This document shows positions 1 through 11,825 of a DNA stretch of 64,000 bases, piece after piece. The position numbers and the translations under genes are program-made. The stretch is from Ixodes scapularis (Eukaryota > Arthropoda > Arachnida > Ixodida > Ixodidae): contig NW_024609880.1 of the NCBI RefSeq assembly GCF_016920785.2, forward strand, positions 57,241,817-57,305,816. Direction: 5' to 3'. Position 1 is the stretch's first letter. The number at the start of each line of letters is the position of its first letter. The notes below the pieces were generated by a model, which was not told the origin of the DNA, searched no databases, and saw only the letters and a list, made by a program, of their open reading frames with translations.

Positions 1-3000
1 GTTCGGTTCCGGTTTTCGCTCCGGTTCGGTTCCAGTTCGACACTCTGCTTCCGAGTGACCAGAGTTGCGTCCGGCGACACCTTTTATGCCAATGAAATGC
101 TTATGATATAAGGGTACTTTAGCTCTGAACCACCTCAGACGCAAGATCCCCCGTCTCCCATCATAGCCTAGTCTAGGAGAAATTAACTTTGTGGGTTCAG
201 AGCCTCTCTCCGATTCCCCAAACAGTGATGAGGTCTGCATTGAGGGGGCCTAGCTGCTTTAGGCTTCATTCTTCTTTTCCCGGGTGTAGGTCACGGACAA
301 TCTCAAGCAGCAATAGTCTGCAATAGGTAATGACCCGTTTTTACCTAAAAAAAAGTCCATTCCTTGGTGAGCAGCTCTTATCGCAAAACCGGCAGTGATC
401 ATCTGGGTGCACACTTCGATCTCTTGGGTTCACTAATATCTTGGGGGCGTTTTTGGACCTTTCATGTTGAAGCTGAAATACTGGCCTCCATAATAACGAG
501 ACAAAAATTACTGTACTTATCCTATTACCCCGCCTTCTCCCCCCAAATAGTTGTCGAAATTCCAGGCTGCAAATTTCCATGTTAGCGGGGCATAATTGCC
601 TGGCGAAAGATTGGCCCCCGAAAATTTCGTCCATAATGTCCATATTAGGAAAGTCCACACTAACGAGACATGACTGTATATGACTACATTACCGAAGACG
701 AACAGTACTTCGAAGCGAATTGTAGTATTACTATTTGTGTGATGTATTTTAATTGTAGGCACCAGGGCCGTAACTGCTGGATTCATCAACACCAATAATG
801 CGAAATAATTAGACGCTCCCTAGCGGATAGTGCACGAAAGCACCCTATGTCAAAAGCTCCGTGTCAGATGCCCCGCGGCAAACGCCCGGCCTTTGTTGCC
901 CCGGTTTCAAAAGCCCCAGTGTCAGAAGCCCATGACGCGAGTCCCCTGTGTCCGGTGGCCGGGTCCCTAGTGGGGAGGGCGGAGCCTCCTGCTTTTGACT
1001 AAGATACAGTAAGTGTGCACGCGGGCTTGTGCAACAATCACGCCCTAGCCGGGACTCAAGTAAGGAATAATTGGATAAATCTTTCCGTTCTTCAGGCGTG
1101 CGCAATACGCATTCACGTTTTGTGACGTTAGAAGTGAGAATGAACACAACATATCAGTCCCTGGAAAAACATTTAAAGTTTCAGTTTTTATGAATAAGCA
1201 TCGAACCAAAGTTTTCATCGACTCCAGTACGCGCGGATTCACAGTTCCGACGGTTGTATTAAAACTGTTAACCCGCAGGTCATGGCGCCGTGCTTATTAC
1301 ATATACAGCACCAAACACCACTTCCATTCTTACGTCCTCCTAAAAATATATGTATCCATCTAGGTAGATAAAGCCTATAATCCTACGTCTGAGTATACTT
1401 CTATGACAGCAGGGTGCATCGCTCGTTATGCAGATTTATGCAATTACCCACTTGTAGCACGTCATTCCAAGCTTTTCTGCGGCTCAAGTCAACCCTATTT
1501 TGTAATTTATTTCACTTAAAAGGGCATTTGGACACCCTCAATGGATTAGGTAAAGACAGAACAATGCTGGTTGAAGCGCGAAGAGGGTGGGACAGGGGCA
1601 GTAAGGACTGGGCTTATGGCATGGGGGTAATACGGAACGGGGTAATTGAACGCACGGTTTTCGAAACGCGGGGCTAATGACGCGGGGATTTTGCGACGGG
1701 GATTCTGCACGCGGGGGCAATCGTGCTACACCCTCCCTACCAAGCACTTGGAACACTCTCCAGTCGACGGGTGAGTTGACTTATGCTCCGCTCATCGATT
1801 TTATCTTGAACTGGAAGCATGCAACCCAAGCTTCGGTTCTGTCTCTAGATTTGGTATTAGTACGCTACGCCCTCTCTTGACTTTAAGTTCAAAGATGATT
1901 ACAATGCACTAACATCCTCAGTAATTTAGTAATAGTTGCAAAATTGCAAATTTGACTGGCGAATCAGATTGGGAAAATGCAAGACAGTGCAGTTGTTATC
2001 AAACTTAGTGCGGTCACGTGATTGCTCTTTTTGTTGAGAGAGTCCTCTTCAGGATCGGCTTGCTGATCAATGCGAGTGTCTCTTTAGGCAATCAGCCCAC
2101 CTGCAACAAGAATTTCGAGGTCACGTTACCAGCTTTGTGGGGAGAAAGTACCTAGCGCTCCGGTCGATTCTCCTCAAGAGACATAGCCCTGCCTGTCGTT
2201 TTCTTTAGTACTCGCTAAAGATCACTATTCCAGCAAAATAACTTTCTTCGCCGCACCTAGAGTACTTAATTAAATATGGCTAGTTTCACTTACAAATAAA
2301 AAAAATTTGAACATTTTTTTTTATTTTGGGCTTGCGTAATCGGATTTATTTATTAGAAGCTAAGACGGAATTTTGGCAGCATCTGTAACGCACTCTGAAT
2401 GTGTGTGGCGCGCACTGACATGTATTTTTTATAGAAGCAATACAACACCAGTCGAATATCAAGGAGCTGCAGGTTATCATGCTGCTATCAAGACTCAAAC
2501 GACCTTTCTGATTACGTAATGCAGACAGACGGAAGAGAATGCGGTTTTATGGCAGGAAAGAAAAAGGTAGGCATTTGTAGTCAGTATTTGACACAATTGC
2601 GCCTGCCAAAACGTGTTATTCTACTCGTCTCCTGTGCCTTTTTCCTCTCTCACGTGTCACTTATCTTTTCTCGTTCCTGTTCCAGAAACTTTTATTCAAA
2701 TACTTTACTGGGAGAATGCATTCCACACTGTTTATCTGCATTAAAGAGTGCACTTACAGCACCAAATCCTCCCCTATCAGTTTGTGCACTCCGACGTATG
2801 TGCATTGCGCCATGTGAGGAAGAGGGAGAGAGGGCTGCCGCCGACACACGGTGATACCGGATTCCCCAAAAGTGCATAGACTGCTGTCTCCGCTGTCTTT
2901 ATGGGTTTCCACGACGATAGATGGCAGAAGCCACTCCTTCCAATTCGAAGTACGAAAAACCAAATCCCCGAAGATGCGCAGATCCAGCCGTTCCAACTAC

Positions 3001-3203
3001 ACAAATTCTGTCGGCGGGAAGGACATTTGTAAGACGCATTGCCACGAACGAAAAATAATAGAAACACGTAGAACTTAAAAAAAAGAAAACGAATGGTAAA
3101 TAAGGCGAATATGTGCCTACAAACTAGAACAGAAGGTATCGAGCATCCTGCGTCGGTGATGGAAGAACGATTGTCCCGAGGCGGCGCGTTACAGCTGCTT
3201 TTA
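1..3203. other. No gene recognised
   Basis: The first 40 bases are a degenerate GGTTCCGGTTC-type simple repeat cut by the window edge. The remainder holds only short open frames with no recognisable domain. I saw no tRNA, no paired terminal repeats and no splice-bounded reading frame I would defend. Confidence 0.5.
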
Positions 3204-3391
3204 TACACGCGGTACGTTCAGGAATGTTCCGAACCAGAACATTCCATCACAGCCGAGAATTCGTTGGAACTTTCCAGAAGAGTACAGATAAATAAAATGA
3301 AGATTCGGGTCCCGCGAGCTTCGAACTACGTTTCTGCTGGAATCAGCCGCCTACGTTGCCAACATCGCCACACAAGCGGCATTGCACACCT
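3204..3391. repeat. Dispersed repeat, copy 1 (partner at 16861-17046)
   Basis: This stretch resembles 16861-17046 in the same orientation. Both begin with an ACGCGGTAC-(A/G)TT block and share AACTTTCCAGAAG, an AAAAT(A/G)AAGAT block and a GCCGC(G/C)TACGTTGCC block, then end near CGCCAC(A/G)CAAGCGGCA. No coding capacity is evident in either copy. It is an interspersed repeat of unknown class; the boundaries are approximate. Confidence 0.5.
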
Positions 3392-3950
3392 CTGAGAAGC
3401 AGCCGCCCGCGGCTTATCAAAAACAGCCAGAATGAAAACCCAATAAAATCTCATTAAAACTGTATTCATAATCTCACAGTTCATGAGAATTTCGCGCTTA
3501 TGGTCGTTCGCCGTCAGCATTGGTTGTCGTAGTGCCACTAAATAAGCTGCGCTTCAGAGTAACGACACTTCGCCATATTGTGTCTTAAAATCATGGTTGC
3601 CAGTTATCTGAAACTTTATCTGAAATCACAGGAAACGCTTCTCCGCCCTCTACAAATGTTTAAACAGTTCGCGATAGAGTAAAGCAATCTTAGATGACCT
3701 TCCTAACACCAACTCTAATGCTGAGGAAGCCTCCCTTATGAATCAGGACGATCGGCAGTTGTGTCTGCTCTGCATAGGAGCCAAAATGGCGGCGCCCACA
3801 ACTATGTCGGGGAACGGAGTGCCGACACTCTAAGCGCAGCTCATTTAGTGGCTCTAGGTTGTCGCAAATTGCCCACATAGTCGCCTTCGTGGTCGTCGTT
3901 CTTCTTCGTCATCGGCCGTCGTCGTGGGGGGCCGTCATAGGTTGTCGTAC

Positions 3951-4110
3951 ACTCTAAGAAAAAAGGGAGGAGAAAGGTAGCAACAGCGACTGTTCCTCCT
4001 TGTTGCGGACAAGTTGCCCAGAGAAGGGAGGAACGGCAGTTCAGATGAAAGGAGGAGGGCCAGTTCCCCCTTGTTCAGTTGGCGCAGGGGGGACTCCACT
4101 TCCGGACGCG
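3951..4110 (+). repeat. Terminus of a DNA-transposon-like repeat (ACACTCTAAGAAAAAAGGG end)
   Basis: A short GTCGTC/TAGGTTGTCG-type degenerate satellite (about 3890-3950) runs into ACACTCTAAGAAAAAAGGG at 3951, followed by a GGAGGAAC-rich segment. The same terminus, reverse complemented, is present at about 14262-14287, again next to TAGGTTG satellite. Two copies sharing an abrupt end suggest a DNA-transposon terminal inverted repeat. The far end is not identifiable here because the LINE begins close by. Confidence 0.4.
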
Positions 4111-4208
4111 ATAGCGAACGGACGTGTCATGCATCGCTCCTCGCCTGCGGCGGCGGCCGTTATCGGCCGCGGTGATAACGTTGCCCCCGTTTTGAAGGAG
4201 CATCGTCC

Positions 4209-5321
4209 ATGCATCGTCTGCAGCTGCCGACATTGCCCACCGGTGAAGCGGCGAAACTCAGCGTGGTCCTTCATGCTGACCTCGAAGGGAGACCGTACCG
4301 CCTCGAAGACTTCCGGGACCCGTTGAAACAGGTGGGCGTCTTGTCAGACGTGGCGGGTCTGGGAGCCTACCAGATGAGCCACGTCTGGCTGCTCAAGTTG
4401 CGGACGCCGGAGGCCAAGGCGAAGCTGCTGCAAGCCGGGAGTCTTCAGGTGAAGGGGAAGACGTGTCTGCCGGTCGACCCCAACCGGAGGGAGCTTCGCG
4501 TCAAGCTCCACTGGGTTTCCTTTGACGCGCCGGTGGACTCGATACGGCGAGCCTTCGAGCCTTTCGGGGAGGTGAAGGAGGTTTCCCGAGAGAAGTGGAA
4601 GGTCGACGGCTTCGTTGACGTCGACTCCACTACCGTCGTTATACGCCTGGCCCTCGAAGAGGGCGTCGCCCTCGAGAGCCTCCCGCACCAGCTCCGTGTC
4701 AGCGGAGGCAGCGTTTTGGTTGTAGTTCCCGGGCGGGCGCCAATATGTCTCCGTTGCCGCCGCACGGGGCATATTCGCCGCGACTGCCGGGCTCCCCGGT
4801 GCATAGAGTGTCGCGCCTTTGGACACGAGGCCCGGGACTGCGTCAAGACGTACGCCCGTGCGGCCTCCAGCAAGGTCACTGAGGAGTCCACGAAGCTGCT
4901 GATGGATGAGGACGAGGCTGAGCAGGCTGCGACCCCGGCTACGTCAACGGCGAGCGTAGCGGCCGCTCCCGAGGGTGTCGCGGAGCCGTGCGATGCCAAT
5001 GCCGCGCCGGTTGCTGGAACGGCTGGCCGGGCCGAGTCTCCGGACGTTCCGTCCGTCGAGGCGTCGAGACCTGGAAACACGGCAGCCGGCACGAGCGACG
5101 TCACCGCCCCTGACTTGTCAGGGGAATTGCCCATGGAAGACCAGGACTCTTCGGCAAGCGGTGCAGCCTCGAAGCGGACGCGGGACGACGGAAGCGGGGA
5201 CCCTAGCGTGACGAGCCAGGAAGAGCCACCCTCCAAGGCAGCGCCCCTCCGGAGAAGACGGCTCCAAGTCAAACAGAACATTCCTGTGAAGGACCAGAAA
5301 GGAGCGCAACCATCCCCCTAA
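4209..5321 (+). CDS. LINE ORF1: gag-like RNA-binding protein with two CCHC zinc knuckles
   Basis: The 370-residue frame opens at an ATG and is intact. An RRM-like stretch lies around residues 95-150 (VKLHWVSFDAPVDSIRRAFE and following). Two retroviral-type zinc knuckles of spacing CX2CX4HX4C follow, with ligands C180/C183/H188/C193 and C198/C201/H206/C211. The C-terminal third is a low-complexity Ala/Ser/Glu/Pro tail ending in a basic patch. Proteins of this type bind their own LINE RNA and form the ribonucleoprotein used for target-primed reverse transcription. It is followed after 99 bp by ORF2. Strong GC bias here contrasts with AT-richer ORF2. Long antisense frames over the same region (for example 4445-5281 minus) are shadows of this GC-rich frame. 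Confidence 0.85.
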   Translation: MHRLQLPTLPTGEAAKLSVVLHADLEGRPYRLEDFRDPLKQVGVLSDVAGLGAYQMSHVWLLKLRTPEAKAKLLQAGSLQVKGKTCLPVDPNRRELRVKLHWVSFDAPVDSIRRAFEPFGEVKEVSREKWKVDGFVDVDSTTVVIRLALEEGVALESLPHQLRVSGGSVLVVVPGRAPICLRCRRTGHIRRDCRAPRCIECRAFGHEARDCVKTYARAASSKVTEESTKLLMDEDEAEQAATPATSTASVAAAPEGVAEPCDANAAPVAGTAGRAESPDVPSVEASRPGNTAAGTSDVTAPDLSGELPMEDQDSSASGAASKRTRDDGSGDPSVTSQEEPPSKAAPLRRRRLQVKQNIPVKDQKGAQPSP

Positions 5322-5420
5322 CCTGGCGTGGCCGGTGGATTTCGGACGTCGAAGTCCGCACGTCGGACGGCCAACTTCTCAGAACTTAAGGTAGGCACCA
5401 TACGGTCTCCCTCCCCTTGA

Positions 5421-8400
5421 ATGGCAATACGTCTCGAGGCAGCCTTACGCGTGGCCACGATTAATGTTCGTGGCCTGTCAGCCAGGCGTAGGCAGTGCCA
5501 GTTGAGCCGTTTATTTTCTGAGAACGAGCTTGATATTATTGCCGTTCAAGAAACCAAAATTGAAAGCCAGGAACAGACATACCGTATGGTGCGAATTTTT
5601 CAGAATTTTTTTAACGTTTGCGTGTCGCATGCTGTTGGGTTTTCCGCCGGCTGTTGTTTGTTTATTCGGCAGTCAATTGGAGTGGTAGAAACAGCCGTGC
5701 ATTCTTGTGGTTCCGGGCGATTTGTTTACTGCGATTTTTCTTTTTCTAACGCTGATTGGCGCGTTTTCTGTGTCTACGCGCCGAATCGCGAAGGTGAACG
5801 AAAAGTTTTTTTTTGAAAGCCTGAGCACGTATCTCGATTGCGAGCGGGTAATTATTTTCCTTGGTGATTTTAACTGCGTTTGTAGGCCACAAGATCGAGC
5901 GAGTCATGCTCCTGTTCAAGACGCGAGTTCCCTTTCTTTGAATGACCTTGTTTCGGAGCATTGCTTAGAGGACGTGGCGGCCTGTATGAATCAGGGAAAT
6001 GCACAGTTCACGCATTTTCAAGGCCGGAGTCATGAGAGACTGGATAGGGTCTATGTCTCTCTTGATCTTTTACCCCTTTGTAGCGATTACTCTGTTAAGC
6101 ACATGTCTTTCAGTGATCATGCGTTAGTCATGTTTACTCTTGGCAATAAGACAAAATCACCTAAATGGGACTGGGCACTATGGAAGCTCAACAGTAGTAT
6201 TCTTACGGATGAACCTTTTAGAGGAAGTGTGAGTAAACTTTTTGAAAATTTATATGGTAACGATAATGCACTGTGGGCTGTTCGTTGGGATCTTTTTAAA
6301 GAAGAAGTAAAGATGGCTGCAATCGAGAGAAGCAGCACCCTTAACTATCAGAAAAAGAAAGAAGAGGATGTTTTACGGCGTCAGTTAAACGGTTTTGCAA
6401 CACTAGAGAGCGCAAATCCCGGTGAATTTATGCGCGAAATAAAAGAATGTAAAAGTAAATTGGAACTGATCGATGTCGAGAAATACAGAGGAGCGATAGT
6501 AAGGGCTCGAAGCGACAAGCTGTGGATGGGTGAAGCTCCGACGAAGCGCGCACTATGCGACGAGAAACGTTACGCGCAACGTAACGATATCAGGGAAATC
6601 TGTTACGGAACCACGGTGACGCGTGACAAGGCGGTTATTGAAAGGGCTTTTGTGGAGCATTATCGAAATCTGTTTGGGCGTATCGCGTCAGTAGACGACG
6701 GGTTCGATGCGTATTTTTTGTTTTTGATGCCCCAGCTAGAACAGCGCGTGTGCGACAGCCTAGAGGTGCCTATCACCGTGCCGGAAATCGAAGCGGCCAT
6801 CGATGAGCTGACGAGTGGAAAGACCCCAGGGCCGGATGGCCTTGGTGCCGATTTTTACAAGTCTTTTAAGCATGCGGTGGCGCCAGCGCTGTATGAGGTA
6901 GTGACCGAAGCCTATGAGAAGCAGATGTTACCACTATCTTTTCTTAGGACGCACACTGTGCTTATCCCTAAGTACAGTGATTCGGTGAAACTCTTGTCAG
7001 TGGGATCTTACAGGCCGATTACTTTAACAAACGTTGATTATAAAATTTATATGAAGATTTTAGCTAAAAGATTACAAAGGGTTATTAAAGTACTCATAGG
7101 GCCACATCAGACGTGCGGCATAAAAGGCCGTACGATTTGCACGAATATACATGTAGCTAGAAGCGTTTTAGAATGCTGCGACGCCTTTCAAGGCCGAGTA
7201 GCGATGTTGCAACTCGACTTTGAGAAAGCGTTCGATCGTGTTTCGCACCGAATACTTTTTCGTATTTTGGAACACGCCAATGTAGGGTACATTCTGTTAG
7301 AAGGTTTGAAGAAGGCTTATAAAAATTGCATTACAAGTTTAGTTGTAAATAAGAGAGTTACAGAAAGCATTGAGTTACGTTGTTCAGTTAGGCAAGGCTG
7401 CCCACTTTCGCCCTTACTTTTTGCTATATTTTTAGAACCGTTTTGTTTGAGACTTCTTCGGAACGATAACGTACGTGGTTTTAAGCTAAACACGAATGAA
7501 GTAAAAGTCCTGTCGTATGCGGATGATCTTGCGGTTCTTTGCGTGGATCAAGAAAGTATTCGCGAAATTGTCAAAGTTGCCTCTTCTTTTTGTGCGAAAA
7601 CCGGGAGTGTCATTAATTGGGACAAAGCGGTAGGGTTTTGGCACGGTGATTGGGATAGAAAACCAAATGTTTTTATGAATGTTAGGTGGGAGAGTTTACC
7701 CACCAAGTATCTAGGTGTGCCGTTAGTGTATTATCGTGACAGTACTTCATACTGGAATGAAGAGACTCAGAACGTTAGAACAAAGGCGGAAGGGTGGAGG
7801 GGGAGGGATTTGTCTATTTTCGCGCGTTCCACTGTGTGTAATGTTTTTTTGATTGCGAAGATTTGGTATGTCTTACAAGTACTCTATATGTCTCGGGCCA
7901 ATGTGCAGAAGTTCCACAGAGTTCTTGCTGTTTTCATATGGAACTCAAATTGGGAGCGCTGTGCCCGCACAAATCTTTTTCGTTCAGTGCGAAGTGGCGG
8001 ACTAGGGCTAGCACATTTATTTATAAGGCAAATTGTTTCGAGATTTATGTTTCTTAGGGATCAAAACGACCCCTTCTTACGTACTGTAATTCAAGTTCGC
8101 CTGCAAAGTTTTCTGCCTGAATTTGTTGTGTCATCCGGTGTTGTAATAGGCGCAGGTGTTCGTGGGTACATGAAAGAAGTTTTATGGTCTTTCCGCATGT
8201 TGAAAGTCCGTTTTTCTATGGAATATTTAGCTACAGTTTCAAGAAAAAATTGTATAAAGATTTAGTCGATGTTTTGTTTTCTATACCATTGTATAGATCA
8301 TTATACTGTGTCGGCAGTGGTTTAGACGTACTAAAAAGAGTGAAAAGAATGCCGGTCAGGCCATGTGTTAAAACGTTTTTCTTTCAATTACATTGTGGCG

Positions 8401-8744
8401 TTCTTCCAGTGAAAACTTGGCTGGAGGAAAAAGGTTTATTCGTCCCCTGGTCCACCAATTGTTTATTGTGCAAAAAAACCGAAACCGTAGAACACGTGTT
8501 CATCGAATGTTGGGACGCTGTGTTCCACTGGGACATCCTCCAGCGCACCCTCAAAAAAGATTTACCTGTCAACCCACGCGGTATTCGTTATCTGGCTCTG
8601 AAAAATGAAGATGAAATTCCGTATGATATGATTATGTTATTGAATCTCCACAGTATGTGGAAGACGAGAATGAGTTTACGACACGCAGACGTGAATGTTC
8701 GCACTGTGCGTGAAAACTTTATTGAAAACATTGTCTATGTATGA
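5421..8744 (+). pseudogene. LINE ORF2: endonuclease-reverse transcriptase, broken by two frameshifts
   Basis: Reading starts at ATG 5421. The endonuclease domain shows N15 (ATINVRG), E44 (AVQETK), the GDFN motif near 5863 and SDHALV near 6113, so its key residues are present. The frame breaks in a run of nine T at 5806-5814 and resumes one frame on to about 8240. It breaks again in an A-run near 8243-8248 and continues to TGA at 8742-8744. The RT carries LIPKYSDS, SYRPITLTN, QLDFEKAFDRV, QGCPLSP and the catalytic YADD at 7516-7527. The end holds a CX2CX7HX4C zinc motif near 8460-8510, typical of the zf-RVT tail. No RNase H is present. Both breaks lie in homopolymers, so either sequencing error or one-base mutation would explain them. 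Confidence 0.85.
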
Positions 8745-8914
8745 GAAGTTTATCGCGCCCTCGCCGAGCCTCCAGACTGGTTACCACTGTTGGATCAGTT
8801 GGCCAGTTTTAAACGCTTTTAACCGCCACGGCCTTCATACGGCTGAAGTGTTTTAGCCTTTCCTTTTTGTGTGTATTGTAAAAAAATCTGTCCAAGCAGA
8901 CAATAAAGAAAAAA

Positions 8915-9035
8915 AATCATTTGGCGCAGGGGTAAAACATCGCGCTACTGACCAAGTGGTCGAAGGTTCGATCCCCAGAGGATCGGGTTTTTTTTTTTCT
9001 TTTTTTAGTTCGTAAAGTTTTTTTTTTTAAATTTT
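8915..9035 (+). repeat. tRNA-derived SINE head / tRNA pseudogene
   Basis: A pol III A-box-like TGGCGCAGGGGT (8922-8933) is followed 31 bp later by a consensus B box GGTTCGATCC (8965-8974), then by T-runs that would act as pol III terminators. The presumed T-stem pairs at only two of five positions, so this is not a functional tRNA gene. It begins immediately after the LINE's A-rich tail. Confidence 0.6.
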
Positions 9036-10140
9036 TATTTACCAAAACACACATAAACAAACCCAGACCGATGAAAGGAAAATTAAAGTCCTTATTATTC
9101 ACCGAGACGTTTTCCTCCTCCGGGCAGACCGGAGAAAGCTTTCGCCCTCCCGACTCGTCTTCTTTCGGTTTCGTTTTTCGAGCACATCGCGCACGTTGTT
9201 TAATGAATTAATGTTGAGTTCATTGAGCTTCAGCGACAGCGAAGGCTGCCTGTAATTCCGTCTTCTAGTCTGAACGTGCAGAACATTTCGGTTGCATTGA
9301 CGTTTTTACCACTAATTTTATCAAACGAGCTAACGAAGCCGCTAGAAACAGCGAAGTTCCGCAGCAGTGCCAGCAGCGCTACATACACTGGGTAAGACGG
9401 CCGTCTCCAATTTGCGGGACACACGCGGAACTACAGCAGCGAAACCACGAGGAACTGTGTCGACGTTTACGACGTTATGGAAATCGCGGGAACTGCGTCC
9501 AAGGCAGGCAGGTTTTCCTGCCGGCTGCCTGGGTGCCTTCCGTGCTGAGTTCGGTTCTGTTGTCCCGTGCCGAGTGCCAACCGGCGCTCAACGTGATTTT
9601 GTATTTCTGCGTGTCAGCAACATCGTCAACGTGGTTCTGTATTTCTGCGTGTCAGCGACATCGTGATGGCAGTGTTGTGGGTTGTGAACAGAAGACTGGA
9701 ATTATCACCGATGTGACCGTTTGTTCGGGTATCAGTGGTGTAACAACAAGATGAGATGACGTAAACTGTCGGGCATTGATGCCGCTGGTCGGGCCGTTAT
9801 CGGAGGGGGCGGGGTGGTCGCAGGATGGCATTCCGCTTTACATTAAAGAGTTTAAAACCACTTGAGGGATTAGGTGCAGTCGATCGACGTGTGGATAGTC
9901 GTGTTGGAACGCTGGTCTGAACGGTAAGCTCCTATCGTACAGCGGCCAATGTGACTGTCGGTCCCCGAGAGCGATTGCGCTCTGGGGAAAAGACTGAACA
10001 CTACGAAAGTATGACAGAAAGTACGTATATTTATAATGGAAGTTTACCATTAAAAAAAGCTGGTAAAATTGAAAAAAAAACGCTATCCTTTATTTTACTG
10101 TTTAAATATATTACGGTTCCTGTAGAAACTGCCCTCTAAG
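9036..10140. other. No gene recognised
   Basis: CpG-rich mixed sequence with short frames on both strands. One short imperfect tandem repetition of a GTATTTCTGCGTGTCAGC block occurs at about 9600-9660. No domain or RNA gene is recognised. Confidence 0.5.
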
Positions 10141-10164
10141 TGGCGCGCTGGGCATACCTCGGCA

Positions 10165-11825
10165 AACCTCACGAGGGCCCTCACTCACCCTCACTCACCC
10201 TCATCTTCACAGGTGAGGTGAGGGTGAGTGAGTTTCTGAACCAGGAATATTCATGAGTGTGAGGGAGAGTGAGGGCCGTGAGGGCCGTGAGGGCCGTGAG
10301 GGCCGTGAGGGCCGTGAGGGCCGTGAGGGCCGTGAGGGCCGTGAGGGCCGTGAGGGCCGTGAGGGCTGTGAGGGCGGTGAGGGCGGTGAGGGGCGTGAGG
10401 GCCGTGAGGGCCGTGAGGGCCGTGAGGGCCGTGAGGGCGGTGGGGGCGGTGAGGGCGGTGAGGGCGGTGAGGGCGGTGAGGGCGGTGAGGGCGGTGAGGG
10501 CCGTGAGGGCAGTGAGGGCCGTGAGGGCGGTGAGGGCGGTCAGGGCGGTCAGGGCGGTCAGGGCGGTGAGGGCGGTGAGGGCGGTGAGGGCGGTGAGGGC
10601 GGTGAGGGCGGTGAGGGCGGTGAGGGCGGTGAGGGCGGTGAGGGCGGTGAGGGCGGTGAGGGCGGTCAGGGCGGTCAGGGCGGTCAGGGCGGTCAGGGCG
10701 GTCAGGGCGGTCAGGGCGGTCAGGGCGGTCAGGGCGGTCAGGGCGGTCAGGGCGGTCAGGGCGGTCAGGGCGGTCAGGGCGGTCAGGGCGGTCAGGGCGG
10801 TCAGGGCGGTCAGGGCGGTCAGGGCGGTCAGGGCGGTCAGGGCGGTCAGGGCGGTCAGGGCGGTCAGGGCGGTCAGGGCGGTCAGGGCGGTCAGGGCGGT
10901 CAGGGCGGTCAGGGCGGTCAGGGCGGTCAGGGCGGTCAGGGCGGTCAGGGCGGTCAGGGCGGTCAGGGCGGTCAGGGCGGTCAGGGCGGTCAGGGCGGTC
11001 AGGGCGGTCAGGGCGGTCAGGGCGGTCAGGGCGGTCAGGGCGGTCAGGGCGGTCAGGGCGGTCAGGGCGGTCAGGGCGGTCAGGGCGGTCAGGGCGGTCA
11101 GGGCGGTCAGGGCGGTCAGGGCGGTCAGGGCGGTCAGGGCGGTCAGGGCGGTCAGGGCGGTCAGGGCGGTCAGGGCGGTCAGGGCGGTCAGGGCGGTCAG
11201 GGCGGTCAGGGCGGTCAGGGCGGTCAGGGCGGTCAGGGCGGTCAGGGCGGTCAGGGCGGTCAGGGCGGTCAGGGCGGTCAGGGCGGTCAGGGCGGTCAGG
11301 GCGGTCAGGGCGGTCAGGGCGGTCAGGGCGGTCAGGGCGGTCAGGGCGGTCAGGGCGGTCAGGGCGGTCAGGGCGGTCAGGGCGGTCAGGGCGGTCAGGG
11401 CGGTCAGGGCGGTCAGGGCGGTCAGGGCGGTCAGGGCGGTCAGGGCGGTCAGGGCCGTGAGGGCCGTGAGGGCCGTGAGGGCCGTGAGGGCCGTGAGGGC
11501 CGTGAGGGCGGTGAGGGCGGTGAGGGCGGTGAGGGCGGTGAGGGCGGTGAGGGAGGTCAGGGAGGTCAGGGAGGTCAGGGAGGTGAAGGCCGTGAGGGCC
11601 ATGAGGGGCATGAGTGCGTGAGGGGCGTGAGGGGCGTGAGGGCGGTGAGTGGCGTGAGGGCCATGAGTGCGTGAGTGGTGTGAGGGCGGTGAGTGCGTGA
11701 GGGGTGTGAGGGCCATGAGTGCGTGAGGGCAGTGAGTGGCATGAGAGGCGTGAGGGCCGTGAGGGCCGTGAGGGCGGTGAGTGCATGAGGTGTGCGAGGG
11801 CCGTGAGGGCGGTGAGTGCGTGAGG
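10165..11825. repeat. 9-bp G-rich minisatellite array 1
   Basis: The array is built on the nonamer GTGAGGGC(C/G) and its variant GGTCAGGGC. From about 10665 to 11456 the GGTCAGGGC form repeats about 88 times without a visible interruption (792 bp). On both sides the repeats are mixed GTGAGGGCC/GTGAGGGCG types, and they degenerate outward into GTGAGTG-type words. The left border carries a small inverted repeat (CTCACTCACC at about 10180-10198 against GGTGAGTGAG at about 10222-10232). Because the unit is a multiple of three with no stop codon, all frames look open for hundreds of codons (ALT, PDR, GGQ, VRA tripeptides). These are not genes. Confidence 0.95.

Larger units (their letters stand above)
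4080..8910 (+). mobile_element. L1/Tx1-like non-LTR retrotransposon, near full length
   Basis: The element has the two-ORF LINE layout: a gag-like ORF1 with two CCHC knuckles (4209-5321), a 99-bp spacer, then ORF2 with apurinic-type endonuclease, reverse transcriptase and a C-terminal CCHC (5421-8744). A short 3' UTR ends in AATAAAG plus an A-run near 8910. There is no RNase H domain. That layout, with an RRM-like ORF1 and a zf-RVT-like C terminus, fits the L1/Tx1 group (family knowledge; the clade is my inference). Only two one-base frameshifts spoil ORF2, so the copy is fairly young. The 5' boundary is uncertain and I found no target-site duplication. Confidence 0.85.

Noticed and set aside
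4445..5281. 278-codon minus-strand frame opposite LINE ORF1
   Set aside because: GC-rich antisense shadow of a gene with a clear CCHC domain on the plus strand.
8921..8990. Functional tRNA gene
   Set aside because: A and B boxes are present but the T-stem pairs at only two positions and no acceptor stem could be closed.
10253..11674. Regular short repeats considered as a CRISPR array
   Set aside because: No spacers: units are contiguous 9-mers, and the sequence is eukaryotic in character.
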